Assembly: GCA_902806575.1 (NCBI GenBank)
Contig: CADCXD010000018.1
Location: forward strand, 310,001 to 374,000
From: Jackrogersella multiformis
Lineage: Eukaryota; Ascomycota; Sordariomycetes; Xylariales; Hypoxylaceae
Length of the DNA stretch: 64,000 nucleotides
Direction of reading: 5' to 3'
The notes beneath the pieces are model-generated. The model was not told the DNA's origin and did not search any database. It saw nothing but the letters and a program-made list of their open reading frames with translations. Position numbers and translations under genes: made by a program. Positions 1 through 15,383 of the stretch are shown in pieces. Numbering within the stretch: the first letter of the stretch is position 1; every line of letters starts with the position of its first letter.

Positions 1-3000
1 CTGGGATTTTAAATAAATAAGTTTATAGTTTTTTACGTAATAATAAAGTTATAATTATAATTACATATTTTATTTTATAATAAATATTTTACATTTATTA
101 TAATAATCGATAAATATAAATAAAATTAAAGTAATAATTAAATATTCTTAACGATTTATTTAAAAATATTATATTATTTTATATTAATTTAAATATAATA
201 TAATAAAATAAATATTTAAAATATTTATAATTTTATTATAATTAAATTATTAACCTATTTAAAGATTCTTTTTAAATTAAAAACCTTATTAATAATAATC
301 CTTTTTAAGATTTATTTACATTTTTATAAAAAGTGAATTTAAGATTATGGCTTTTAACCGGGATCTTACCTTTTTTTATCCTCCTTTTTTACCTTTTTAT
401 TACCTTTTCTTTTAACTATTATTACTTTTTACCCCTTTTAACTCTTAATTAAATTATTAATATATAAAAAGAATTTAAACTTTTTTTAAGTAAGAATAAT
501 TATAAGTAAATTAACGGTAATATTCTTAATAAAATTTATTAAAATCATATTTAAAGAAAGTAATGTTATTTATAAAATGTTTTTTTAAAATATTTAATAA
601 TATTTACTTATTACTTATATTATTAAATTTATTATATTTATTTTTACATTATTATATTTTAGAAATCTTTATAATTTTTTAATAATTATTATTATTATAA
701 TATTTAAAATTATTAAAATAAACGTTAATATATTAAAATTATAAATATAAATAATTTTACGTTAATAATAATATAATCTTTTTATAAGGAATTATATAAT
801 AACTTAAAGGTTATAAAAGTCTTATATAAAATTAAGGATTTAATTAAAGAAAAGGTTAAGTTAAATAATATTAAAAAGAGGTAAAATATTAATTATATGA
901 TTAATTAATTTATATATAATATAAAATAAAAATAAATTAAAAAATTATAAAGCTTTTTAAAATATAATAATATAAATATAAATACGATAAAATTAATAAT
1001 ATAAGTAATAAATAAATATTACTAAATATTCTAAAAAAATATTTTATAAATAATATTATTCTTTTTAAAAAATATTATATATAATAATTTAATTATTTTA
1101 AGGTATAAATTATTTAATTAATTTCTTAGTAACCTTTATTTTTATAACTTTAAATTTCTTAATTATTAATTTTATTTTAAGTTTTATTCCGGAAAATATT
1201 ATTAATAAAGCAGGAAATTAAATATCTTTTTATATAAATACTTTTACATTTATAAAATAACGTTATTTAGTTTTTTTTTTATTTAAATTTACTTTAAATA
1301 TTTTTTTATCTATATTCTTAATATTTTTTTAAAATATAAATAAGTTTTCGTTTTTATTTTTAAACTAATTTTAAATTTTATTATTACTTTTGTTTTTTTA
1401 GTTATCTTAAAAAGAAGATTAATACTTAAAGAATTAAGAAGTTAAGTAAAATTTATGAAAATTTTACCTCGATATTTTTAAAAATATCAAATTATATAAC
1501 TTATTAATCGAGGATTTATATCGTTATAATATATATTATAAAGGTCGTTAAATTTATATCAAATAGGCTTTATTACTTTAGGATATAAATAATATAAAAA
1601 TAAAGTTTAAATTTAACTTAATATTATAAAATTAATTATAAATAAAAAAATAAATTAAACGTTTTTAATTTCTTTATTTAATATTTAATATAATTTGTTT
1701 TTACTTTATTTAATCTTAACCTTATTTTTTAAAGTTATTTTATAAAGTTTAATATTAATATTTTAAAAAATAAATGGAATTTAAAGTTAATAAAATAAGC
1801 GGAAATATAAAATAAAATATTAAAAAGAAATTTAATCTAATAAATAACACTTTTACGCTTTATATTTAAACTTATTAAAAATAAGAAAAACTTTATTTAA
1901 AAAGTTTTATATTATAAAAACTTTAAACTTATTAAAAATACATTATATTTTAAAGAAATTATTAACGCTTTTAAATTTTATATTTATTAATTCCGTAACT
2001 TTTCCTAATTAATTAAGTTATTTTTTTTATATAAAATATTTTAAAATATGCTTTTTTTAAAAAAAGGATTAAAAAACTAAAAGTTAAATATACGTTATTA
2101 TGTCGAATAATATAAACGCCTTAATTAAAATCTTTATATTAAACTATACGTATATTTTTATTAAAAATTAACTTTTTATTAATTAAGTTATAACGTTATA
2201 TTTAAATTTAATAAAAGCTTATAATAAATGTTAAATTAAAAGATATATTAAAAATAAAAAAGTAAAAAATAAAAAACGAAAAAGTAAATATATACTTATT
2301 AAAAGTAATATTAAATTATATTATATATTAAGTACTTAAATAAATAAGATTTAATAAATATATTTTTAAATAAAACTATATGTATTTAAGTATATATTAA
2401 AATATAAAATAAGTTTCTTAATACGATTTTTCGATTTTTTATTTAAGTTAATAAAGTAAAAGTTATTTAACGATATTTTCGTTAATAAAATTAACCGGGT
2501 AAATTAAATCGTATTATATATAACTTTATATTATTACTTTTAATGTATTAATTAATATAATATAGTTTAAAAACGTATATATAATAGTTAAAAGTAATAT
2601 TATAAAAGTTATATTTTATAATTTATATAATGTTTAAAAGTAATTTATTAAAATATAAATAATATATATTTTTTAAAAAAGATATAAAATTGTTAAGGTT
2701 TTTTTTTATATTTTACGATATATTATATGCCATTTTTATATATATTTAATAATATATAAATTTTGTTTATTTTGTTTATTTTTATAATAATAAGGTTTTT
2801 AAGTTTAAATATCTTTTTTAAAAAAACTATTAGTTTTAAGTTAAATATTAAAACGGTTATAACTTTAAGCTTTATAAAATTTAAGCTTAATAATTACCTT
2901 TTAACGGCCGGAACGATTATTTAAATTAATATTAATTAAATTTTTATATATAATATTTTAAGTATTATTATTTTTATATTAATATTTAAGTTAATTAAAA

Positions 3001-5617
3001 TAATAATTTAAACCGTTTTTAAAATTATTTTTTTAGATTATATTAATTATACTTATCTTTTTATTAAATTTAAGTTTATTTAGTATATTTATTATTGCTT
3101 TACTTAAAATAATTTTAAAAAATAAAACGCGTAATAATATTAGCTTTTTTACGTTTAATTTATCGTTAATCTTAACGTTTAATAATATAATAATTATTTT
3201 AATAGTTAAAAAATTATCGATTTAATAATTTTAATACTTTTTTATTTTTATAGTAATTTACTTTTATTTTTTATAATAATTTAGGTATAAGTTTTAAATT
3301 TTATAAGTTATTTTTTACGAAATTTATTTTTTAACGCTAATTAAGTTAAATAAAAGTTTAATATTAAAGATATAAAAAAATGTTAGTTTTTATATATTAT
3401 TAAAAATGTAAATATAATAATTAAACCTTTAAAATTATTCCGGTATTATGTTAAAATAATATTTATTATTTATATATATTTTTTAAAAATATTTACGTGC
3501 TTTTTTAAATATTTAAGTATTAAGTATTAATGTATATAACTTAAAATTTATGATTATTTAAAAATTTAACGAAATATATTATTATTATAAAGTGAAAATA
3601 ATAAAAAATTAAGGTTTAAAAAAAATTTATAATTAATTTAAACTTAAGTTACTTATATTATTTAACCTTTATATTTATATTAAAACACTTTAATTATATA
3701 TAATAAACTTAAAATATATTTTACTTATATAAGTAACGATAAAAAATTTATTTTTATTAATAATATTATTAAATAAGAACCGTTAAACCTTCGGTTTTTA
3801 TTATTAAACTTTTTTTTTACTTATTTTAAAAGTTTTTTAAATTTACTAGATTTTTTTCTCGTTAAATATATAATCCGTAAAGCCTTCTTTTCGTTTTAAA
3901 ATACCGGCAATTAAAAAAAATATATTAAATAATATATTTATATACGATCGTTTAATCCTCGTATAAAAAAAACCTTAAAAGTAAGTTTAATACGTTTATC
4001 TTTTTAATATAAAAAGCTTATAACTTTTATCGATATTTTTTATATTATAAATAATATATATAAAAACGTCCGTAATTATAAAACTTTAAATTACTTTTTA
4101 AACCGAACTTTTAATAAATTTAAGTTTACGTTAATCCGTTATATAAGTATATTCCTTTATAACTTATTATTAATCGGTTAATTTAGCCGTATTTTAAATA
4201 AGTTAAAATTAAATGTTTAAGGATTTATATATATCCTTTAATAATTAAACGTACTTTACGTTTTAACGAGCTTATTATACCGTGCGTAATTATTATCATT
4301 AAGTTAAGAAATAAATAAAAATATAATTATAATTATTTCTCGTATAATCTCTTTAATTTTAAATGAAAATAAAACGATAATAATTATATAAAATTTTAAA
4401 TATATCGGGTTTTTAATGTTTATAAAAACCATAATAAAGTTAAATTAAAGTATTATAAATCTCTTATAAAATCGCTTTTAATTAAATATATAACTTCCGA
4501 AAACGACGAAAATTATCTTATATATACTTTTAAAATACCCGTTAACGATAATTAAAAGGTACGTTTTAAAGTATAAATATTCTTTTTCTCTTATTAATTA
4601 ATTATAAGTATATATAATAATATAAAAAATTATTTCTTTATATAATAAAAGTCTTTTTATATTTATATAATTAATAAATAACGATTTTATTTAATTAAAT
4701 AAACCTAATAAAAGTGATTAAAATATATTTATCGGTATTATATTTTTATAATAAGCTTTAAAAAGTATAAGCCTTTTTAACTGTTTTTAAAGTATTAATT
4801 ATTATTAAAAATAATACTTAAAAGCTATTTCTCGTAATAAAAGTAAATACGAGAAAGTACTTTTTATTAATTTTATTCTTAGATTTTAATATAAAATAAA
4901 GAGATTAAATTAATTTCTTAATAATTAATTATCGATTAAATATATTTTTAATAAACTTTATTATAATATTAATTAAAATTTTTATTTAAATAAACCGGTT
5001 AACGTTTATTTTAAAATATTTAAAAAACTTTAATCTTTATATTTATAAAAATCTCTCGATTTTTAAAAAAACACGTAATTAATAAATAGTGTTAATATAT
5101 ATAAAGATTTTACGTTTCGAGGGTTATTTTTAAAAAGCTTATAATATTTTATAAGTTTTACTTTAAGATTTTCTTAAGGTTATATTATTATTTAATATAA
5201 TGTTTTATAAGTTTAATAAATATTAAAAAGTAATTTAAATATTTAAAGATCGCGCCGCGGTTTTAAATAATACGGTAAAAATAACTTAAATTTAATTTAT
5301 ATTAATATATACTTACCTTTTTAAATGTATATATAAATAGTTTCGGGGATAATTTTTAAATCGGCTTTTTTTAAAAAACTTACGTAATATTTATAAAAAG
5401 ATTATAAAATATTAACTTATTAATACTTACTTTAAAAAAATAAATTACATTTTAATTATAATAAGAATTATAATTATTTAATATTTAAGTAATTAAGTTT
5501 AAGCCGTTTTAAAAGCTTAAAAGAAAACCTTTATTACTTTCACGAAGTGGTTTTCGATTAATTATATCGATTTAATTATATTATATTTTATAAATAAGTT
5601 TAAAATAAAAAAGAAAA

Positions 5618-5671
5618 ATTATATATTAACGGATATTTTAATTAATTATATATTAACGGATATTTTAATTA
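5618..5671. repeat. 27-bp direct repeat, two copies
   Basis: Two adjacent copies of a 27-bp AT-rich unit (starts 5618 and 5645, core ATTAACGGATATTTTAATTA) lie inside the AT-rich block. The copies look identical, so the duplication probably arose after most of the surrounding mutation. Confidence 0.7.
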
Positions 5672-8600
5672 ATTATATAAGGATATTATTATTTAAAATT
5701 AATCGGTAGTATTATTTTTTCGGCTTAAGAATTATATAACTTAATATTATTAAGTAATAACGTTTAATTTATAAATAAAATATAATTATATTTTTAAAAC
5801 GTTATTAAATTTATACTTACTTAAATAAGTATTTAAGGTTTTTAATAAAACATTACTTTTAAAAACTTTTAATATTTAAATAAAAATAACGATATTTTAT
5901 ATTTCGTCTTTAAAAATGTAATAAATTTATTATTACGGAAAGTAATATAATAATTATTTTAATAATATAGTAAGCGTTTTATTTTCATAAATATTACACT
6001 CGGGGATCGTATATTAAAAAAGGCTTAAGCTCGAGTAATTATATATTTATAATTTATTTTAATTTTATATTATAAGTATGTCTTTTTATTTATAATACTT
6101 TATTTAAAAACCGTATTAAATATAAAATCGGCGTAAATATATTAATTTTTATTCGTTAAAAGGTAAGATTCGAATTAAGGTTTATATAATTTAATTAATA
6201 GTAAATTAAAAAATTAAAAAGACCCGAAAGTATATATAATATCTTAAGTTAAAAAAGTTTAAGTTATAATGCTTTAAAAAGAATTTTTCGGCACGTAATA
6301 TAAAGGATATTTTTATCTCGTAAAATAAAAAGTATAAGTTAATAATTTTATAAAAGTAACGAGACTTTTAATAAAACTATATAAAGTTTTCGTATAATAT
6401 ATAATTATAAATTTAATCGATTATATTTTTAAATAAAAGTTTAAAATATGCTTTATTTTTTAAGAAAAGTAAAAGTATAAATAATATATTAAAATATCGT
6501 TATAAGGTTTATTTCGATAATTAACACGCGAATTATTATATTTAATCCTTATAATTTAATATCGACGGTTTCGCCGATAATAATATAAATAATCGTTATC
6601 GTAAGTTTTAAATTAATTATCGATTATATTATTCGTTTTTATTAATGTTTTTAATAATATAAAAACTATTTATACGTATGCGTGTTTTTTTATGCTTTAT
6701 ATTTAAAAATAATTAAGTTTAAACATAAAATATATATTCCGAAATAATATTATTAATAACGTAATAAAAAAAAGGTTAAACGAATCGCGGTAATGTTATA
6801 AAATATTAAAATAACGAAATTAATAAAATAAAAAAAGCAAAAATAAAATACATAAAGCTTATACTTAAAAAAGTTTTTAAGGAAAGTTATAACGAAATAT
6901 TTAAATATTTTATTAAAGTAATTAATTACTTAAATAACTTATTATATTACGATATTTTATAAAGTATTTTAATATAATAAATTAATATTAATTCATAATA
7001 CGATATAATTAAAAATATAACTTAATTTTTTTTAAACGTAAGTATTTTATAAAACACTTTAATTCGTTTAATCGGTTAATTATAAGTACTTTTAAATTTT
7101 ATTATTTTTTTTACGTTCGTATTTAATTACTTACTTAAGTAAGTTTATTACGTTTATTATTTCTTAAAAAGCTTAATTTAATATAAGATGCTTTTTTTAC
7201 CTTTATAAGTAATTATTTATATACGATTTTCACTTTATTAAAAAGATTTTTTTTTATTTTTAATTATTTTATTATAATTTATAACTTTTAAATTTTATAT
7301 TTAATTTATATAAGTTTTTATTAATAATGTAAAAAGGTAATAATTTAAGGAGAAAAAAAATATAATAATATAAAAAGTTATTAAAATATTATTATATAAT
7401 TAAAAGTAAATTATTATTAAAAACATTTAATATCGTAAAAAGCTTTTATTTCGTAATATATTAAATAAACGTAACATTATTTATATATTTATATTACGGT
7501 TTTATATTTTTAATAACATATAAAAAAGAAAAGATATTAAATATTTATTAAAATACTTAAATATATATTAATATTTTAAGATAAGTTCGAGGCGATATTA
7601 CGACTTTACTTAATATTATAAAAGTTTAACCATTTAAAAGTAATTTTAAACAATTAAAAAGCTAACCGTTATAATTAATAATTTAAAACGCGTATAAATT
7701 TCATTCCTTTTATTTTATTTTATTATATAAAACCCCTCGTATTATTAACTTATTTATTATAAGTTAAAAGAAATTAAGGCATAAAAAATAAATGTAAAAT
7801 ATAAAGGAAATAATTATAAAGTATATAATATAATTATAAATAAGTAAAATTAAAAAGTTTTATTATTAAAAAATCTTAAACTACTTAAAGGAAAATTTAA
7901 ACGCTTAATATTAATAAGCACCTTTTTAATAAATATAAATTAAAGGCTTAATAATTTATATATGCCGTGTTATTATTTATTATTTTTACTTCTTTTTATT
8001 CTTAAAGTAAAAAGAAAAATAAAGGCACTTAAAACGGAAAGTCTTTTAATATTAACTTAAAATAATTATTTTAATAATCGACAGGCATAAATTAAAAAAA
8101 CCAACCGATTAATTAAATCGAAATGCCTCGTAAAGCATTTATATGTAAAAAATAAGCCGTATCGTTAATAATATTATGTTATATTATTTAATTAATACCG
8201 TATTAAAGTGCTTTAAAAAGTATTTTAATATAATAAAGTTAATTTATTACCTTAATAAAGTATTTTCTTATAAATTATATATATAAATTATATAATAATT
8301 TAATATTACCTTTACTTTTTAAAATATAAATCTTTCCTTTTTTAATAATAATATCGTATTTTTAAACCGTAATTATAATAATATAATAAATAACATTTTA
8401 CTTATATATCGAACTTATAAAATCCGAGATAACTTTTTATCGACACGTACCGAATAAAGCCTTGGATTTTATTAATTCTTTTATAAACTTAACATTAAAT
8501 TCCGAGACGAATAAAAAAAAGCCGGTTTATTTAAGAAATTATATTCGATGTTTTTATTTTTATCTTAAAGTTTAAACTTTATTATTTAAGTTAACCCTTA

Positions 8601-10776
8601 ATATATTAAATTATATTAATAAATTCGCTTTTATTAATACCGAGAAAAGTATAATATTTTCATATTATTATGCTTATTATGTTTAATAATATCCTTTAAA
8701 AAAAGATACGTATTAAAATTTTATATATAATAACTTTTTTATAAATTTATTATTAAGTTAATTTTATTATGCTTAAAAACTTAATAACGTATAATATATA
8801 AAATTAATATTTTTTATAATTACGTAAAGTATTTTATCCGATATTTTTATTTAATTTTATTCGTATAATTTATACTTATTTAAGTATTTAAATACTTAAG
8901 TAACTTTAAGTTATATATAAATACTTAATAAAATTTTAAATTAAATTTTAAGCTTAAGCTTTACTCGTCGTAAATTAAATCATTATTTATTTTTACTTAT
9001 TACTTAATTATAAGTTTAATAATATTTTAAAATCGATTATTTTAAAATATCGTAACGTTTTATTATAAAATAATTATTATTTACTTATTTATTAAACGGA
9101 TAAAATTTACCTCGTTTCGTAAATAATATATATTATTTATATAAAAGACGAGGAAAGGTACGAGAAAAAAGAAAATAAAAGGAACAAAAAGAAAAAGTAA
9201 AAAGAATAAAATAAATCGTAATTAACTTTTTATAATTTTTTAAACTCGAGACGTTCGACGGGGACATCTTTTTCGATAATTCTCGAATAACTTTAAGGTA
9301 AATTATTAAAAACGAATAAAAGATTTATTAACGTGTTTATTTTATTCGAGTTTATATCGGTAATAATAAATAAGAAATAATAATAACGTATAACATTTAT
9401 AATAAATAAAGCGAAATATTACGAAATATCGAAGTTTTCTTAAAAAGGGAAAAAGGATTAATTAAAGAAAAAAGGTAAGTTAAAATTATTAAATATTAAT
9501 ATTTATTTAAGTTATATAATTTATTTTTAATACTCGTGTTTTCGTATAAATTTAAACGTATTATTAAATAAGTTATATATTTTACTTAATGCGATATTAA
9601 TATTAATATTGCTTTCGTTTTTTTCGTTAATTCGTTAATGTTTTTTTAATATCGTAAGTTTTATTAAATTATATAACTTAAGATTTCGTTAAACATTAAT
9701 TTAATCGATTTTATATAACACCCTCGTAAAATTACATTTAAGCTCGAAATAAATTAAGCATTATTAAAAAAAACATATCGAAACTTAACTTTAATTTTTA
9801 AGATTATATTAAATAATTTATAAGTAATATATTTTATTTTATTACTTACGATTTTAAAGGTTATATAATAATAATCCGAATTAAAATATTTTATTATAAT
9901 CGTTATTATTAACGATTTCTTTAATTCGAAATAACGTTTAATTATAATTATAATTAATTAATTAAATAAAAAGTCTTTAATTTTTAATAAAGATATATTA
10001 ATAAATATATGTTCGTAATTATTAAAGTTAAATAAAAACGTAAAGGTCGTTAACGATTAAATTAATAAACGTAAACGTTCGTTTTAAAATAAGTTTAAAG
10101 TCGGTTACGATTATAATAATAAAGGTAAATAATTACTTATCCGTATATTTATAAATTATTAATTTAATTTAATTATAAAGTTCGAGGTAAAAATTAACGC
10201 TTTTTTTTTAAGTTTTATTTTTTTAATTTAAAACTTTATTTTAAAGGTCGTGATTAATTATGTAATATACTTTTTTTACGATTTTTTTTTTACGATTAAT
10301 TAATTTATTTTTTAATTTTCGAAGCTTTTTCCGTAATATAACCCGATTATTAAAATATATAAATAAGTCCGCTTTTAATTTAACGCTTCGATATATTAAT
10401 TATATAACGAAATTAATTTAAAAGATTTTTTTAATTAAGCTTTTTCGTAATTTTATACTTGTTTTAATTTTTCGGTTAATTATACCGGGCGATATAAATA
10501 ACGATCGAAATAATTAAACAATTAAAAAATATCGACCGCTTTTAAATTAATAGTTTCGTTTTAATTTATTATAATTATTAAGTATTATATTCGTAAAACA
10601 CTTTCGAAAGTTATTATTATTTAAGTTATTAACGCGGAAATTTAATATAAAAAAAAGGCTTTATATATTACCGAAAACGTAATAACGAGGTTATAATTTT
10701 ATTAATAAAATTTTCCATATAATAATAATTATACTTAAGGATAATTATATAAAGTTAAAAATTAAGTATATATTTA

Positions 10777-10818
10777 AATAAATATTAATTAATAAATATT
10801 AATTAATAAATGTTAATT
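10777..10818. repeat. 14-bp tandem repeat, three copies
   Basis: Three tandem copies of AATAAATATTAATT (starts 10777, 10791, 10805; the third has one A-to-G change). A simple minisatellite inside the AT-rich block with no evident function. Confidence 0.7.
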
Positions 10819-13800
10819 AATAACTTAAAATAACGTTATTATATTTATTTTTTTATTAATTATAAGGTTTTTAAATAAATATATGTTTTATTTTTAACAT
10901 TTTTTTAAAAATATAATATATTATAAATAAATTAATAAACTTAGTACTTTCGAAATAAAAATATATTTTAAATAGGTTAATTTTATATTAACTTATTTTA
11001 AACTATAATTTTCACGGCTTAAATATACGAGATTTTTTTGAATAATAAAATTATATATATATACTTAAATATATAAATATATATATTTATAAATATATAT
11101 ATATATATACGTATATTTAAATTTAAAAATTCTTTTTTTACTTATATTTTCTTTATTATAATTTCTTAAATCATTTAAATTAACCTTTAAATAATTATTA
11201 ATTTTACCTTTAAAAATTACTTTTATTTAATATAAGTCGGGATTTTACATAAATAACATTTATTTCTTAAATAATCTTTCCCTTTTTCACGTTTTTAAAC
11301 ATTTTAGCTTTAATTCTTTATATTATTTTAAAGGACGATATTTTTATAAATATTTTAAAAGCATTTTATTTATATTACGTGATATTTATTAAGGTTCGTT
11401 TTATTATTCGTTTTAAATTATTTAATTTTTAATATAAATATAATATAATATATATATAATACCGTTATTTAATAAAATGAATTAATTTAAACTTTAAATC
11501 GTTTAAATTATTATTAATTTAAAATATATTATTTAAATCGGGTTAATTATTATTAAATTAATAATTTAATTAATATATAATTTAAATATATTTTAAACGT
11601 CGATAATAATAAATATTTTTCACGCGATTTTCTTTAAGGTACTTTTTTATATATTTTTTTATTAATAAAGTTTATTATTTAACTTTTCTTTTTTAACTTA
11701 ATTTCGGGATATTAATATATATAGCTTTTATCGGGTTTTTAATAACCACGTTATTATCGCATTTCCCTCCTTTCCTTTTAGCATATATTATTATTATAAT
11801 TATGTTTATTAAAAGGCTTATTAAAATTAAACGGGTAAAAATATTACGTATAATTAATAATAAAAGACCGAGGGATTTTAAAATAATATAAAGTTCCGAA
11901 TAATAAAAATTACACCTTTTAAAAACATTATTAATAACTTTATTTTAATTAATATAATTTTATTTAAGTTATATTATATATATATTAATAATTTTAACTT
12001 AAATTTTAATTTAAAAAAAGTAAAGTTTAAGTTATAGCTTATTATTTACCGCGACGATAATATTTAAAATTAAATTATAATCGTAATTTTAAGTATTATT
12101 TATAAAAAGTGATATTATTTATAAATTAATTTTTTTAAGGTTTTATAAATTAATTTTTAAATTACTTATTAATATTTACGCATTAATTATACACTTATTT
12201 TTATTATATTTAATTTTATACGTTAATTTTTTAAACACCGCTTTTTTAACCTTTCGTATTTTTATAATTATTTCTTTTTTTATTATTAACGAAAAAATCA
12301 ACTTTTATAATATATAAAGTAAACGCCGATAAGTTATTACGATAAAAATTATAATAAAAACCGCTTCGAAATAATAATAAAATCTCTTGTTATAAAAAAC
12401 TATATTATTATAAAACTTATAAAAATTCGTAACTCGAGGTAACGGCGAGGTTTTATTATATTAAAAAATTAAATTTATTTAAATATAAAAAGTTAAAAAT
12501 ATAATATATAAAAGATTATAATATAAAATTAAGTGCCATAAAAATAACTAGGTTTATAATTAATACGTAAGTGTTAATAAGTATTTTAAAACTTAATTTA
12601 TAAACTTTTAAAAAAGCTAATTTATAAATAATATCACTTTTTATAATTTCCTATTATAAATTCTTTTATATACGTTATTATTATGTTATTTTATTCACTT
12701 AATAAATTAAATCTCGCGTGGTAATTTAACTATTTAAATGGTTAAATCGAGTGTTATTTATTTTCCGGTTAAAAATGTTAAAATATTTTATAACTTATAA
12801 TCTTTACTTACCCACGTGTTTTCCATATTTTAAATCGTAACTTTAAGCTTATAATAAAAGTAATAAAACTTAAAACTATAATTTAATTTCGAGTAATAAT
12901 TTTTTATAGTTTTAAAGTTTTTACTTTTTTTTTTCTTATAAAAAAAGGCGTAATAACTTATATATATATAATTTAAATATTTTTTTAAACGTCGTTAACG
13001 TTTTCTTAATTTTATTAATTAAATCTTTTAATTAACTTTATTTAATAACTTTATTTTATAAGTTTTAATATATCTTATATTTATTAACTTATATATATTA
13101 ATTATACTTTATTTTATAAAGCTTATTTATATAATATTAATTTTCTCCTTTTTAATGTTTATTTTTAAATATATTATATAACTATAAAATTATAAAATTT
13201 ATCGATATATTATTTATAAAATATATATTTATAAAGTTCTTAAATTTAATACCTTTTAACCGATTAATTTTTTTATTTTATAAGATATTTCATTTTACTT
13301 TAATTTTTAATAAAGTTTATTATTTATTTTATTTAATAATTTTTAAACTTTATTAAGGTTATTATACGTAAAACTTAATTAAAGTTAAAAAGTTCTTAAT
13401 TATTAACGTAATAAGATTTAATAAATAAAATATAAAATAAATTATATATTTTTTACTTTTTAAGAAAAATAAGTTTTATTATAATAAAGAAAATTATTTA
13501 TTAAATCTTAAAAAAGCTTAAAAGCTTTTTATTTAATTTTTTAATAAAGCGTTTAATTTTAATATTTTTTACATTTAATATTACAAATTAATTTATTTTA
13601 AAAATTAATATATTTTTTATCGTTTATTAATTTATTCCTTTATTTATTAACGGTTTTATTTTAAATGTTTTTATATATTTTAATATATATATAACTTACT
13701 TTTAAAATTACGTAAAATGCTTATAAAAGAATTATAAGTTATTAAGTAATAACTATAATTAATATAAAAAAGGATAAATTATATTAATAAAAAAAATATT

Positions 13801-15284
13801 ATTATAAATAAATTCTATAATTATAAGTAAATTTTCTTAATTATTTATTTCGTAATTAATAAAAGCTTTAAAATAAACCTTTAAAATTTAGTTAAGGCGT
13901 TTTATTTACTTATCGGGTTATAAATAAAATATAATATTTATATAAAACTTAATATTTATTAATTTAAAAAATTCTTTTTAAATATAAAATATAAACTTAA
14001 AATTTTTATTAAAAATAATATTTAAAGGTATACCGTATAATCTTTAATATTATTTAACGAAAATTTTAATTAAGTTATTAAACTTTTTTTTTTTTACTTT
14101 AAAAAAAATAAAGTACGTTATTTTAAAAATAGATTTATTATTACTTAAATAAAGTTATATTATTTAATAAAAAAAGGTTAATAATAAAATTTATTATTAT
14201 TATTAATTAAAATTTATAATATAATTTTATCGATTAAAAATATTTATATAAGGCGTAATAAAAGATTTTATTTTATTAATATTTTAAATAATCTCGTACG
14301 TAATTCCGGATAATATTTTTAATATTTAATTATTAAAAATTTTAAATAATTAGTTTTAAGATTTTATTTATTTTTATATATCCGGTAATAAAAATAACTT
14401 CTTTTTAAAATTCTATAAATATTTAAAATCTTTCCTTTCGATATAAAAGGTTATTTTATAAGGTAATATTTTTAAAAGGATTTTTAACTTACGTAACATA
14501 TTTTAAGTTATTAGTAATTTTTTTTTTAATTATTTAATAAAGTTAAAAGCTTAATTAAGTATAATAAAACTATAAAGTCTTTTTAATATAATAAGAATAA
14601 CTGTTAAAAAAGCAAATAAAGTTCTTTAAAAATATAAAAACTATTTATTTTATAAACTAGTTCTTAATTCCTCCCTTTTTAAGTCGATATTATAATAATC
14701 TTAAGAAAATATCGGCTTTATTATTTTATTTACTTAATCAGTAATTAATTATAAATTAATATAATAAAAGTTCTTATACTTATTAAGCTTAATATTAATT
14801 TAAAACTTTAATTATTATAAAGTAAACCAAGTTTTAATAATTTAAGTAAATTTTAATTTAATTTTTAATTTTTTTAAAATATTAATATTATTTTTTAAAA
14901 AAATTTATTATAATTAATAATTCTTTATTATAAATTTTATAATTTATTTTTACCGGTATAAACTTATAAAAATAATAAGTTATAAGTTTAAATTTACTTT
15001 ATTTATCTTTTTAAAAAAGAATAACGCTAATAGTATAATTTAAAGTATTAGTTTTAATATAAGTTTATTTTAAAAAATTAAAGTAAATTATAATAAAGGC
15101 TTAAGTATTTAAGAATATAAAATATTATTAATACTTAAGCTTATTTAAAAAATATATTATATATTTTAAAGTTATAATACCGTAATTTATTTATTAAAAA
15201 TAATTATAAAATTAATATAAAATAATTTAGTTAATTTTAAAAGTTATTTTTATTATATCGCGGTTAATTTTATATTTAACTTAT

Positions 15285-15383
15285 ATTAACTTATATTTAT
15301 ATTTATATTAACTTATATTTATATTTATATTAACTTATATTTATATTTATATTAACTTATATTTATATTTATATTAACTTATA
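15285..15383. repeat. 22-bp tandem repeat, about 4.5 copies
   Basis: Four full copies of a 22-bp unit (ATTAACTTATATTTATATTT plus AT; starts 15285, 15307, 15329, 15351) and a partial fifth at 15373. The copies are essentially perfect, unlike the degraded DNA around them, which suggests a recent slippage or recombination expansion. Confidence 0.8.
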
